A stretch of 63,131 bases of DNA from Clostridia bacterium. Lineage in GTDB: Bacteria; Bacillota; Clostridia; Oscillospirales; CAG-272. The notes beneath the pieces were generated by a model. The model ran no database searches, was not told the origin of the DNA, and saw only the letters and a list, made by a program, of their open reading frames with translations. Within the stretch, counting starts at the first letter, position 1. Each line of letters opens with the position of its first letter. This document shows, in pieces, positions 18,209 to 26,611 of the stretch. The stretch covers positions 1 through 63,131 of the forward strand of contig JAFVQU010000009.1 of assembly GCA_017504625.1 (NCBI GenBank), read 5' to 3'. The position numbers and the translations under genes are program-made.

Positions 18209-18997
18209 ATGCGCTTTATCGAAATTGAAAAAGCGGTGCAGATGGGAAATTGGAATATGAAGGATCTGCACTCGCACGCACACTACGAGATATATTATTT
18301 GTACAAGGGAAGCAGAACATTTTTGCTTTCAAACGCGATCTACGTTCTTGACGCACCCGTTTTGGTAGTGATACCTCCATATACTATGCATAAGACCGAG
18401 GGAGGACCGTTTGAAAGATACAATATCGACGTGTCAAGCGGGTATCTCAACGATTTTCAGCGTGATGTGCTTGACAGTATAGCATTGCGTCGTATTGCAA
18501 CGAGCGCGGAGCATTCAAAGGAGCTTTTAAGACTTTTGCGCGAGATGGCTGCGATTGATAAAAAGCACAAAAAATCCGCGCACGAAATAAACGCATTATT
18601 TTCGTATTTTATCTATATGTTAAGCAAAAATGAGGTCGGCGGAGATGAGGTCTTCGATGAAAACAAGATGTCGCCCTTAGTTCTTCGTATAATCAATTAT
18701 TTTAACGAGAACTTCGGTGAGAGGATAACTCTTGAAGATCTGTCGCGTGATTTTTTTGCATCGAAAACAACATTGATATATCATTTTAAAAAGTACACGA
18801 ACTGCTCGCCTATCGACTTTTTGCTTAACGTCAGAATCACAAAGGCAAAGGAACAGCTTGTCAATACCAAGAAAAGCGTTGAGATGATCGCACACGATTG
18901 CGGTTTTTCCTCGGCAAATTATTTTGGACTGATATTCAAGAAAAAAGAGGGAATGTCCCCCGCAAATTACAGAAAATATCAAAGAAGCAAGTTTTAG
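18209..18997 (+). CDS. AraC-family transcriptional regulator of the uronide operon
   Basis: A 262-residue protein with an N-terminal cupin-like sensing domain (about 1-150, HSHAHYEIYYL at the start of the ligand pocket) and two helix-turn-helix motifs at the C terminus (about 165-262; ITLEDLSRDFFASKTTLIYHFKK and VEMIAHDCGFSSANYFGLIFKK each in part). GGAGGGG at 18197-18203 selects ATG 18209 over an earlier in-frame start. It is divergent from the GH2 gene, so control of that operon by a uronide or uronate is likely; that is inference from position. Confidence 0.85.
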   Translation: MRFIEIEKAVQMGNWNMKDLHSHAHYEIYYLYKGSRTFLLSNAIYVLDAPVLVVIPPYTMHKTEGGPFERYNIDVSSGYLNDFQRDVLDSIALRRIATSAEHSKELLRLLREMAAIDKKHKKSAHEINALFSYFIYMLSKNEVGGDEVFDENKMSPLVLRIINYFNENFGERITLEDLSRDFFASKTTLIYHFKKYTNCSPIDFLLNVRITKAKEQLVNTKKSVEMIAHDCGFSSANYFGLIFKKKEGMSPANYRKYQRSKF

Positions 18998-19060
18998 AGA
19001 AGAAGTCCTCCGTTTTTTGCAAAAAAACTCGGTTTTGAAGAAAATATTTACATTTTCCTA

Positions 19061-19089
19061 TTGAAAAAAAGGTAAAAAAGTGGTATAAA
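19061..19089 (+). promoter_or_regulatory. Promoter of purC
   Basis: TTGAAA (19061-19066), 17 bp, TATAAA (19084-19089), about 70 nt before the purC start. Confidence 0.6.
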
Positions 19090-19157
19090 TAAAATTGGTA
19101 ATTTTTTGTGCCGTAAAATAGGCAAAATCTATCTGCAAAATTAAAGGAGCAACGAAA

Positions 19158-19856
19158 ATGAAGAAGCTTTACGAAGGAAAAACAAAGGACGTTTACGCTC
19201 TCGATAACGGAAACGTTATGCTTAAGTTTAAGGACGACTGCACCGGCAAGGACGGCGTGTTTGATCCCGGTGAGAACAGCGTAGGACTGACCATCGAGGG
19301 TATCGGCAAGGCTAACCTTGAGACCTCTGTATATTATTTCGAGCTTTGCAAGAAGGCAGGCATTAAGACTCACTACGTATCAGCTGACGTTGAGAACGCA
19401 ACGATGGAGGTTCTTCCCGCAGAGTGCTTCGGCAAGGCTCAGGGCGGTAACGGTCTTGAGGTTATTTGCAGACTCGTTGCAACCGGTAGCTTTATCCGCA
19501 GATACGGCGAGTACATCAAGAACGGTACAAGACTTGAGGGTGGATACGTTGAGTGTACCTTCAAGAACGATGAAAAGGGCGATCCGCTTGTAACAGGTGA
19601 GGGCCTTGTTGCACTCAAGGTTATGACCGCGGAGATGTTCGAGAGCCTTAAGGCTCAGACTCTCGCTATTACCAAGATCGTGGCAGACGACCTTAAGACT
19701 ATAGGTCTTGATCTTTGGGATATCAAGTTTGAGTTCGGCTACAACAACGGCGAGGTTATCCTTATCGACGAGATTGCTTCGGGTAACATGAGAGTTTACA
19801 AGGGTGACACTATCGTTGAGCCTACCGAGCTTACAAAGCTTATCCTCAACAGATAA
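19158..19856 (+). CDS. purC: Phosphoribosylaminoimidazole-succinocarboxamide synthase
   Basis: ATP-dependent ligation of aspartate to CAIR, giving SAICAR in purine synthesis. The 232-residue length and motifs YEGKTKDVY at the N terminus, [17 protein letters not shown] near residue 100, and [13 protein letters not shown] near residue 205 are those of bacterial SAICAR synthetase. AAAGGAGC lies before ATG 19158. No other purine gene is in the window, so here it is a detached pur gene. Confidence 0.96.
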   Translation: MKKLYEGKTKDVYALDNGNVMLKFKDDCTGKDGVFDPGENSVGLTIEGIGKANLETSVYYFELCKKAGIKTHYVSADVENATMEVLPAECFGKAQGGNGLEVICRLVATGSFIRRYGEYIKNGTRLEGGYVECTFKNDEKGDPLVTGEGLVALKVMTAEMFESLKAQTLAITKIVADDLKTIGLDLWDIKFEFGYNNGEVILIDEIASGNMRVYKGDTIVEPTELTKLILNR

Positions 19857-19871
19857 TTGTTGAAAATCTTA

Positions 19872-19905
19872 CGGGGCTGTTGCGCCTATTTGCGCCGCGG
19901 CCCCG
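19872..19905 (+). terminator. Possible terminator after purC
   Basis: CGGGGC (19872-19877) and GCCCCG (19900-19905) form a GC-rich stem followed by CATTTTCG. The loop is large and the U-run short, so it is a weak call. Confidence 0.4.
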
Positions 19906-19947
19906 CATTTTCGCGTAGAGATATTGACGGTGACGGAGGTGATAATT

Positions 19948-20772
19948 ATGAATACGCAAAGCGAAAGAGAGCACAGGTTTGGTGTTGGCACAAAAGAGCT
20001 TAATTTGCCTTTTCTGATTACCTGCGTGACCTTATTTATAGTTGCCGCTATCGCATCCCTGATCTCACTTTTCTCATTGCTTATCCCTTCGATCGCGAAA
20101 AGCTTGTTTTTAACAATAGAAAATAGCGGTATAGCCGATATTGACTCGATTATAGCATGGTTTGCAGTATGCGTCGGAATAAGATTTTTTGTTGCAGTGT
20201 TCTGCACGTTTTACGCAATAGGACTTACAATGGCGGCTGTCGAGGTGTTGCATCCCGAAAGAGAAGCGCATTATTGCGGATGGAGAGTTATAAGTGGGGT
20301 AAACCGTGTCGTAAGATGGATTTGGATATTCATTTGTGCGGGACTCGGTGTTGCGTTCGTCGTGCGCTTCGTGCCCTATTTTATATCGCACATAAATAAT
20401 CACGAGGGAGTATTCTATATTGCAGGCCTCTTTTTATACGAGGGCATGTGTCTGACATTCTTTTGCATAGTGGCGTATATTTTGTACCGTTGCTTTGGCG
20501 AGCTTGAGGACAGCGCGGATTGCATGTTCTATATGTTTACAACCCGTAAGATATGCGACCTTCCTCCCACCTCGTATGCCTTTATGATAGTCCTTGCGGT
20601 AATGAGCGTGATCTTTGCATACGTAAGCAGAGGCGATATCTTCGTGTCCTTGGCGCTTATTCTTCCCGCGGTAGCGTTTATCTTCACGGGTGTATGGTTT
20701 AAACGGCTTAAAAGCAGCATCGAGTGGATAAAATATCAGGAAGAGAAGAAGAAAAAGCAAGACAACCGATAA
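19948..20772 (+). CDS. Multi-pass membrane protein of unknown function
   Basis: A 274-residue protein not recognised as a known family. About six to seven membrane segments are visible (near residues 18-45, 65-90, 110-135, 145-170, 200-215 and 220-240), with a charged C-terminal tail KYQEEKKKKQD. GGAGGTGAT before ATG 19948 sets the start; a TTG 24 nt upstream is less likely. It is followed 65 nt later by prfC on the same strand with no functional link apparent. Confidence 0.75.
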   Translation: MNTQSEREHRFGVGTKELNLPFLITCVTLFIVAAIASLISLFSLLIPSIAKSLFLTIENSGIADIDSIIAWFAVCVGIRFFVAVFCTFYAIGLTMAAVEVLHPEREAHYCGWRVISGVNRVVRWIWIFICAGLGVAFVVRFVPYFISHINNHEGVFYIAGLFLYEGMCLTFFCIVAYILYRCFGELEDSADCMFYMFTTRKICDLPPTSYAFMIVLAVMSVIFAYVSRGDIFVSLALILPAVAFIFTGVWFKRLKSSIEWIKYQEEKKKKQDNR

Positions 20773-20837
20773 TTTTGCGATACAATAAGACGTCGAAATT
20801 ATTTTAACATAAAACAAACCCAGAAAGGTAAATTTCC

Positions 20838-22430
20838 GTGGCAGATTTAAGAAACGAAATTAACAGAAGAAGAACATTTGCGATAATCTCTCACCCCGAC
20901 GCGGGTAAGACTACGCTTACAGAGAAGTTTTTGCTTTACGGAGGCGCGATTCAGACCGCGGGCTCTGTTAAGGGAAAACAGAGCGACAAGCACGCGGTTT
21001 CGGACTGGATGGAGCTTGAAAAGCAGAGAGGAATCTCGGTAACGTCGTCGGTAATGCAGTTTGAGTACGAGGGATATTGCATCAATATACTTGATACCCC
21101 CGGTCACCAGGACTTCTCGGAGGATACCTACCGTACGCTTATGGCGGCGGATTCCGTAGTAATGGTAATCGATGCTGCAAAGGGTATCGAGCCGCAGACA
21201 AGAAAGCTGTTTAAGGTAGTTGCGGCAAGAAATATTCCGATATTTACCTTTATAAACAAGCTTGACCGCGAGGCAAGAGATCCCTTTGACCTTATGGACG
21301 AGCTTGAGACCGAGTTCGGTATAGGCACGTATCCTATGAACTGGCCGATCTCCTGCGGTCAGACCTTCCGCGGCGTTTACGACAGAGAAAAGAAGTGCAT
21401 TCTTACCTTTGACAACGCTCACGGCGGACGCGAGAGATTGCGCGCTATTGAGTGCGATATTGCCGACAGAGAAAGACTTGATTCACTCATCACTCACGAT
21501 CTTGCCGAAACGCTTGTCGAGCAGGTAGACCTTCTTGACGGCGCTGGCAATGATTTTGATATTGATATGGTAAGATGCGGTAAGCTTTCTCCCGTATTCT
21601 TCGGTTCGGCGCTCAACAACTTCGGTATCGAGCCCTTCCTTGAAAGCTTCCTTCAGATGACTACCTCTCCGCTTACCCGTCAGACCGTTTCGGGTGAGGT
21701 CGATCCCTTTGACGATCATTTTTCGGCATTTGTATTCAAGATTCAGGCGAATATGAACAAGGCTCACCGCGACAGAATCGCCTTTATGCGAATCTGCTCG
21801 GGTAAGTTTGAAAAGGGCAAGGAATATCTCCACGTCAGACCCAACAAAATGATAAAGCTCACCCAGCCTCAGCAGATGATGGCGCAGGAGAGAGAAATAA
21901 TCAACGAAGCGTATGCGGGAGATATTATCGGCGTGTTCGATCCCGGTATCTTCTCGATCGGCGACACGATCTGTGAGCCGCCCTTGAAGGTCGAGTTCCG
22001 CGGCATTCCCACCTTCGCTCCCGAGCATTTTGCCGTTATCGAGCAGATAGACTCTATGAAGCGTAAGCAGTTCCAGAAGGGAATGGAGCAGATAGCCGAG
22101 GAGGGTGCGATACAGATATTCTTCCTCCCCGACGCGGGTATGGAGAGAGTTATCGTCGGAGTTGTCGGTCTGCTTCAGTTTGACGTTCTGAAGTTCAGAA
22201 TGCAGAGCGAATACGGCGTAGGTTTTTCAAGAATGGATCTGCCTCACGACCAGATAAGATATATTGATAAATGTCCCGTTGATCCCAAGAGGCTTATTCT
22301 TTCGGGCGACACAAGACGCGTTGTTGACGTAAAGGGAAACAGCCTGCTCGTTTTCCCCGGTACGTGGGCAGTAAACTGGGCGCTTGAAAATAACGAGGGA
22401 CTTGAGCTTTCTGAGTTCAAGCGCTGGTAA
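20838..22430 (+). CDS. prfC: Peptide chain release factor 3
   Basis: GTPase that removes RF1/RF2 from the ribosome after peptide release. The 530-residue protein has the translation-factor G domain: SHPDAGKTT (P loop, near residue 18), DTPGHQDF (near 86) and NKLD (near 140), followed by RF3-specific domains 2 and 3. The QSDKHAVSDWMELEKQRGIS switch region is as in RF3. The start codon is GTG at 20838 with AGAAAGG upstream. Release factor 2 is encoded at 31837. Confidence 0.95.
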   Translation: MADLRNEINRRRTFAIISHPDAGKTTLTEKFLLYGGAIQTAGSVKGKQSDKHAVSDWMELEKQRGISVTSSVMQFEYEGYCINILDTPGHQDFSEDTYRTLMAADSVVMVIDAAKGIEPQTRKLFKVVAARNIPIFTFINKLDREARDPFDLMDELETEFGIGTYPMNWPISCGQTFRGVYDREKKCILTFDNAHGGRERLRAIECDIADRERLDSLITHDLAETLVEQVDLLDGAGNDFDIDMVRCGKLSPVFFGSALNNFGIEPFLESFLQMTTSPLTRQTVSGEVDPFDDHFSAFVFKIQANMNKAHRDRIAFMRICSGKFEKGKEYLHVRPNKMIKLTQPQQMMAQEREIINEAYAGDIIGVFDPGIFSIGDTICEPPLKVEFRGIPTFAPEHFAVIEQIDSMKRKQFQKGMEQIAEEGAIQIFFLPDAGMERVIVGVVGLLQFDVLKFRMQSEYGVGFSRMDLPHDQIRYIDKCPVDPKRLILSGDTRRVVDVKGNSLLVFPGTWAVNWALENNEGLELSEFKRW

Positions 22431-22451
22431 TCGTTTTTACAAGGTGAAATC

Positions 22452-23174
22452 ATGGATACTATAAAGATTGAAAAGGGAAACACCTTGATGATCGCGCATC
22501 AGGGCGGTACGGTGGCTGCGACGGGAAACTCAATTCCCGCGTTTCGCGATTTTATCACGCGAAGCTGGTTTGGTGCCGAGTGCGATGTAAGGGTAACTGC
22601 AGATAAGAGGTTTGTTATTCATCACAATCCCATCATCATAAACGGTGACGAGGAGATACACATTGGCGCGAGTGAGCTCGCAAAGATAAGGGAGGCAAAT
22701 GCTTTTCCTGAAGATTTGGGCTATTCAGATAATGATCTCAAGGTGCCTACCTTTGAAGAATACCTTGAAATCTGCAAGTCGGGCGGTAAACACTGCATCA
22801 TCGAGCTTAAAGGTCCCTATGATAGAGAGGATATCGAGCGACTTATCAACATCATAAGGGATTACGACTATCTTGACAGGTCAATATTTATTGATTTCAA
22901 CCTTGAGCATTGCAAGATCATCAGAGAATTGCTTCCCAATGCAAAAATACAATGGCTGATTGCGATAGGACAGTACAATGATGAGGTTCTTGAGATGATG
23001 GATAAATACGGCCTTGACCTTGACATCAACATTTATGAGGTCAATCAGAAGATCGTTGACGACGCACACGCGCACGGACATCTGGTCAATCTTTGGACTT
23101 GTGACGACGCTGAGCAGGCAAAGCCCTTGCTTGCTCTCGGAGTTGACTATTTGACAACTAACGTGCTTGAATAA
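22452..23174 (+). CDS. Glycerophosphodiester phosphodiesterase family protein, divergent active site
   Basis: A 240-residue TIM-barrel protein of the GDPD family without a signal peptide. The metal-binding pair is seen in GAECDVRVT (E and D) and the second His in FVIHHNP. The first motif reads AHQGG where the family has AHRG, and the usual ENT reads GNS, so the phosphate-binding Arg is changed to Gln. It may hydrolyse another phosphodiester or be altered in activity. The second GDPD at 41268 has the classical residues. It lies 22 nt after prfC, probably co-transcribed. Confidence 0.85.
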   Translation: MDTIKIEKGNTLMIAHQGGTVAATGNSIPAFRDFITRSWFGAECDVRVTADKRFVIHHNPIIINGDEEIHIGASELAKIREANAFPEDLGYSDNDLKVPTFEEYLEICKSGGKHCIIELKGPYDREDIERLINIIRDYDYLDRSIFIDFNLEHCKIIRELLPNAKIQWLIAIGQYNDEVLEMMDKYGLDLDINIYEVNQKIVDDAHAHGHLVNLWTCDDAEQAKPLLALGVDYLTTNVLE

Positions 23175-23178
23175 AAAG

Positions 23179-23206
23179 AAAACGGAGTGCTTCGGCACTC
23201 CGTTTT
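23179..23206. terminator. Bidirectional terminator between the GDPD and ASRT-family genes
   Basis: AAAACGGAGTGC (23179-23190), loop TTCG, and its exact complement (23195-23206) with A- and T-rich flanks on both sides. It serves two convergent genes. Confidence 0.88.
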
Positions 23207-23216
23207 GTGTGTTTAA

Positions 23217-23573
23217 TTAATATGCGATAGTTGTCATAAGCGCGTACTCGGGCTGAGATACGTCAAGGCGGGAGGACTGAACCACGATGGGCTGATCGCT
23301 CTCAACAAGCACTGCGTAGGGAGTGTTGCGGGGGATCTTCTTACCGTCCTCGGTAACCACCTTGTCAAGACGGATGTGGTTTGTTCTGTCATTCTTGCAG
23401 ACAGCCTTGATATTTCTCATAGGCTCTGCGTCCTCGAAATAGAGGGTTATATTGATGTTTGCATCCTTGCCTGATACGTTGAGAACGCAAATAGCCTCGT
23501 GGCTGACGTATTCTCCCTTAACGGTGTCGCTCATATAGCCGTCGGCTATCATCCAGACGTTTTTTCCGTACAT
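23217..23573 (-). CDS. Sensory-rhodopsin-transducer-like (ASRT family) protein
   Basis: A 118-residue protein with the features of the family named after the Anabaena sensory rhodopsin transducer: GKNVWMIADGYM at the N terminus, SHEAICVLN, DRTNHIRLD, and the end PIVVQSSRLDVSQPEYALMTT. The family forms a small beta-sandwich and is found in many bacteria without rhodopsin, where its role is open. No rhodopsin gene is in the window. The gene stands alone with its own promoter and terminator. GAAAGGAAAG precedes ATG 23573. Confidence 0.82.
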   Translation of the reverse strand: MYGKNVWMIADGYMSDTVKGEYVSHEAICVLNVSGKDANINITLYFEDAEPMRNIKAVCKNDRTNHIRLDKVVTEDGKKIPRNTPYAVLVESDQPIVVQSSRLDVSQPEYALMTTIAY

Positions 23574-23624
23574 AATTATACTTTCCTTTCACATACCGCA
23601 AAAGAGCGGTTTTCTATTACGTTA

Positions 23625-23653
23625 AGTATATCATCTGTGGGCAAAATTGTCAA
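23625..23653 (-). promoter_or_regulatory. Promoter of the ASRT-family gene
   Basis: On the minus strand TTGACA (23653-23648), 17 bp, TATACT (23630-23625). A small hairpin, CCGC-AAAAGA-GCGG type (near 23597-23610), lies in the leader. Confidence 0.78.
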
Positions 23654-23684
23654 GACGGTAGTGAAGGCTTTTTTGTTTTTTCGC

Positions 23685-24440
23685 TTATTTTCCGCTACCC
23701 GAGCAGGAGATCGAGGCGGTGAAAAGACCGTAGTTGAGCTGTCCTATCTCAATCTTGCCCCAATCCTCGTAAGAGCCGTTGTAATACACCGTTTTAAGAT
23801 TGTCGCAGTTGTAGAATGCCATATCAGATATGCGTCTGACCTCGGAGGGAATCTCAATGCTTGACGCGCCCGATGCGGCGGGATAATGCAGGAGCGTGGA
23901 AAGGTCGGAGGAATAAAGCGCTCCGTCAATATCGCGGAACGCGATATTGGTAGCGTCGACCGAGATGTAAACGAGGGCAAGGCAGTTACCGAAGGCTCTC
24001 GCGCCTATTCGGGTGACGGTTGAGGGTATCTGCACGGTTCTGATGCTTTTGTTGCCGTAGAATGCAAGGTCGTCGATCGATGTCACGATGTCGCCCGACG
24101 GACTTTTTTCGGGAATAACAACGCAAAGATCGGTTATATCTCCGATGCCGCTGACCGCGCAGGTGCCGTTGCCGTAAGAGGTGAATTTAAGACTTTTTTG
24201 CGGTATGGGGGCTTCTTGCTTCTCGCTCTCGGATTCAATTTCGCTCGTTTCTTCGTTGCGGTTATTGTTGTCTGTGGGCGTGATATGCTCAAGATTGACA
24301 AACGAGTTTACCTCGCTTGAGTTTTCGCGATTAATGTCATTGTTTTGCTTGTCGTCGTTCTTCTTTTTACACGCGCCAAGCGAAAGTGCAGAGAATATAA
24401 GTATTGCCGAAAGTATGGTGCACAGTATTTTCTTTTTCAT
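23685..24440 (-). CDS. BspA-like leucine-rich repeat surface lipoprotein
   Basis: A 251-residue exported lipoprotein: signal peptide with lipobox LGAC (Cys near residue 24), a polar Asn/Glu/Ser-rich linker (about 27-75) and then BspA-type leucine-rich repeats, visible as IPSTVTRIGARAFGNC and IPSEVRRISDMAFYNC (about 20-25 residues per repeat). Such proteins bind host or partner-cell surfaces; the target here is unknown. It has its own promoter with a dyad spacer at 24535-24563. Confidence 0.82.
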   Translation of the reverse strand: MKKKILCTILSAILIFSALSLGACKKKNDDKQNNDINRENSSEVNSFVNLEHITPTDNNNRNEETSEIESESEKQEAPIPQKSLKFTSYGNGTCAVSGIGDITDLCVVIPEKSPSGDIVTSIDDLAFYGNKSIRTVQIPSTVTRIGARAFGNCLALVYISVDATNIAFRDIDGALYSSDLSTLLHYPAASGASSIEIPSEVRRISDMAFYNCDNLKTVYYNGSYEDWGKIEIGQLNYGLFTASISCSGSGK

Positions 24441-24534
24441 TTTTTAAACTTCCTTTCTTTGACACGGAAAGCTTCCGTGTCGCGCATTTTTGCGGATATA
24501 CCGCGCTTATTTGGTGTCTGCAAACCCTAAAAAA

Positions 24535-24563
24535 ATTATATCAACCGCCGTTGGCGGTGTCAA
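24535..24563 (-). promoter_or_regulatory. Lipoprotein promoter with an operator-like dyad in its spacer
   Basis: On the minus strand TTGACA (24563-24558) and TATAAT (24540-24535) are 17 bp apart. The spacer contains ACCGCC-GTT-GGCGGT (24544-24558 on the plus strand), a perfect 6-bp dyad. A protein bound there would lie between the -35 and -10 boxes. Confidence 0.7.
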
Positions 24564-24679
24564 TAAAAACCGTGCGACCGAAACCGAGCCAATTTGTCCA
24601 TTGTTGCATTATTTTAATAAAAAGAGGCTTATTTTGACCAATTTCTCACAAAAAAATCGTGCGACAATATTCGCAAATC

Positions 24680-24708
24680 TTGACAAGACCTGTATTTTAT
24701 GGTACAAT
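24680..24708 (+). promoter_or_regulatory. Promoter of the cytidylate-kinase-like gene
   Basis: TTGACA (24680-24685), 17 bp, TACAAT (24703-24708); start codon follows 36 nt later. Confidence 0.75.
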
Positions 24709-24744
24709 TACTCATAATCCTATAGACGCGAGGTGATAAAGCCT

Positions 24745-25347
24745 ATGAAAAAAAGGATAGTAACTATAAGCCGTGAATTCGGAAGCGGCGGACGTACCAT
24801 TGGTAAGCTTGTTGCCGATAAGCTTGGCTACAAGTTTTATGATACTGAAATAATTGAACGAGTTATTGAGGAAACCGGACTCGCGCGCGAGATCGTTGAG
24901 AAATACGACGAGTACGCAACGCATAAGAACAGCTTTCTTTATTCGATCGCGGTAAACGCGGGCGGAGATAATTACAGCGGTCTGTCCTTTGCAAATCGCG
25001 TTCAGGTCGCGCAGGTCAATCTGATAAAGAAGCTCGCACAGGAGGGTAACTGCGTCATTATGGGTAGAGGTGCGGACTATATTCTCCGTGAAAGAGAGGA
25101 TTGCCTCAACGTGTTTATACGTGCTGATATGGGCTTCCGTGCACGTCACGTGCTTGAAAATTACGGTGAGACTGACGTTAAGATCGAGGACAGACTTCGC
25201 GACAAGGATGTCAGACGTAAGGTGTTCTATCGCTCATTTGCCATGAGAGAGTGGGGAGCTTGCGAAAATTACAATCTTATGCTCGACAGTGGCGCCATCG
25301 GTATTGAAAAATGCGCGGATATAATCTGCAGTATCGTAAAAGAATAA
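24745..25347 (+). CDS. Cytidylate kinase-like family protein
   Basis: A 200-residue P-loop nucleoside monophosphate kinase-like protein. The N terminus reads TISREFGSGGRTIGKLVA, with the glycine-rich GSGGRTIG in place of a classical Walker A, which marks the cytidylate-kinase-like family common in Clostridia. Conserved NCVIMGRGADYIL lies near residue 100. True CMP kinase activity is not certain; many members lack a tested function. GAGGTGAT precedes ATG 24745, chosen over a GTG 12 nt upstream. Confidence 0.82.
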   Translation: MKKRIVTISREFGSGGRTIGKLVADKLGYKFYDTEIIERVIEETGLAREIVEKYDEYATHKNSFLYSIAVNAGGDNYSGLSFANRVQVAQVNLIKKLAQEGNCVIMGRGADYILREREDCLNVFIRADMGFRARHVLENYGETDVKIEDRLRDKDVRRKVFYRSFAMREWGACENYNLMLDSGAIGIEKCADIICSIVKE

Positions 25348-25363
25348 AAAGGTGAATTTATCT

Positions 25364-25404
25364 GAGCTTTCGGTCACTTGCGCGTGCCGAAAGCTCTTTT
25401 TTTG
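25364..25404 (+). terminator. Rho-independent terminator after the kinase-like gene
   Basis: GAGCTTTCGG (25364-25373) pairs with CCGAAAGCTC (25387-25396), followed by a run of eight T. Confidence 0.88.
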
Positions 25405-25486
25405 TTAATAAATGTATACTTATACAAATAAAGTGAATAAAAAATCGGAAAAACGCAGAAAAATTAGTGAAAAGTGAAAAAATCGG

Positions 25487-25515
25487 TTGACAAGTATATA
25501 AAAGAGTGGTATAAT
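25487..25515 (+). promoter_or_regulatory. Consensus promoter of the ABC transporter operon
   Basis: TTGACA (25487-25492), exactly 17 bp, TATAAT (25510-25515). The leader of about 90 nt before the first gene shows no T-box or known riboswitch. Confidence 0.85.
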
Positions 25516-25611
25516 AAATGTACTTTATTTTAATAAAGCGTAAGGCGTTTTTTTCGTACGATAACGAAAGCTTTTCGCTGATTTTTATTCAAAGAACGGA
25601 GACCCTCAAAA

Positions 25612-26592
25612 ATGAAAAAGTTAGTTTGTATTCTTCTTGCGGCACTTATGTGTATCTCTGCGGTGGCGTTTACCGCTTGTACTCCTGTCGATAACGCCGA
25701 CGACGGCAAATACGTTGTCGGTATCTGTCAGCTCGTAACTCACCCTGCTCTTGACCAGGCAACTCAAGGCTTCAAGGATGCAGTTATTGCGGGACTTGGC
25801 GAAGAGAACGTAGAATTTATCGAACAGAATGCAGGAAACGATATTCCTCTTTGCACCCCCATCGCAAACGATTTCGTTTCTAAGAACGTAGATCTTATTA
25901 TGGCTAACGCGACCCCTGCGCTTCAGGCGGCTGCTTCGGCTACCATTGATATCCCGATCCTTGGTACCTCCGTTACTGAATACGGCGTTGCTCTCGGAAT
26001 CAACGATTTCGACGGACTTGTTGGCGGAAACATTTCCGGTACCAGCGACCTCGCTCCTCTTGACGAGCAGGCTCAGATGATCATAGACCTTTGCCCCGAG
26101 GCAGATAAGATAGGCCTTCTTTACTGCTCTGCTGAGCCAAATTCCAAGTATCAGGTTGACGAGGTTAAGAAGTTCCTCGTAGAAAAGGGATTTGCTGCAG
26201 ACAACGTTAAGGAGTTCGCGTTTACCGACTCCAACGACGTTTCAGCGGTAGCTGCGGCTGCGGCTGAATTCAGCGACGCTATTTACGTTCCTACCGATAA
26301 CACCGTTGCAAGCAACACCGAAATAATCAACAGCATTTGTCTCGCTGCAGGTGTTCCCGTAATTGCAGGTGAAGAGGGCATATGCTCGGGTTGCGGTATT
26401 GCCACTCTCTCTATCAGCTACTATGATCTCGGTTACCTTACCGGTGAAATGGCAGTAAAGATACTCAAGGGCGAGGAAAAGGTCTCCAAGATGCCCATAC
26501 AGTACGTTACCAATCTCAAGAAGAAGTACAACAAGGCTAACTGTGATGCTCTTGGAATAACTGTTCCCGAAGACTACGTTGTTATTGAATGA
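25612..26592 (+). CDS. ABC transporter substrate-binding lipoprotein, TrpX-like
   Basis: A 326-residue lipoprotein: signal peptide ending FTAC (Cys near residue 23) and a type I periplasmic-binding fold starting KYVVGICQLVTHPALDQATQGF, typical of the ABC_sub_bind family (TrpX/YtrX-like). Some family members bind aromatic amino acids; the ligand here is not shown by the sequence. ATPase and permease genes follow at once (19 nt, then a 1-nt overlap), so the three form one importer. Confidence 0.9.
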   Translation: MKKLVCILLAALMCISAVAFTACTPVDNADDGKYVVGICQLVTHPALDQATQGFKDAVIAGLGEENVEFIEQNAGNDIPLCTPIANDFVSKNVDLIMANATPALQAAASATIDIPILGTSVTEYGVALGINDFDGLVGGNISGTSDLAPLDEQAQMIIDLCPEADKIGLLYCSAEPNSKYQVDEVKKFLVEKGFAADNVKEFAFTDSNDVSAVAAAAAEFSDAIYVPTDNTVASNTEIINSICLAAGVPVIAGEEGICSGCGIATLSISYYDLGYLTGEMAVKILKGEEKVSKMPIQYVTNLKKKYNKANCDALGITVPEDYVVIE

Positions 26593-26611
26593 CCACTCAG
26601 GAGAATAACTG

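Larger units (their letters stand above)
24441..24744. other. Divergent intergenic region with two opposing promoters
   Basis: A 304-nt gap between the LRR lipoprotein and the kinase-like gene. It holds a near-palindrome GACACGGAA/TTCCGTGTC (24461-24481) in the lipoprotein leader, the two promoters listed separately, and two copies of CGTGCGAC (near 24571 and 24658). No gene was seen in it. Confidence 0.6.
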
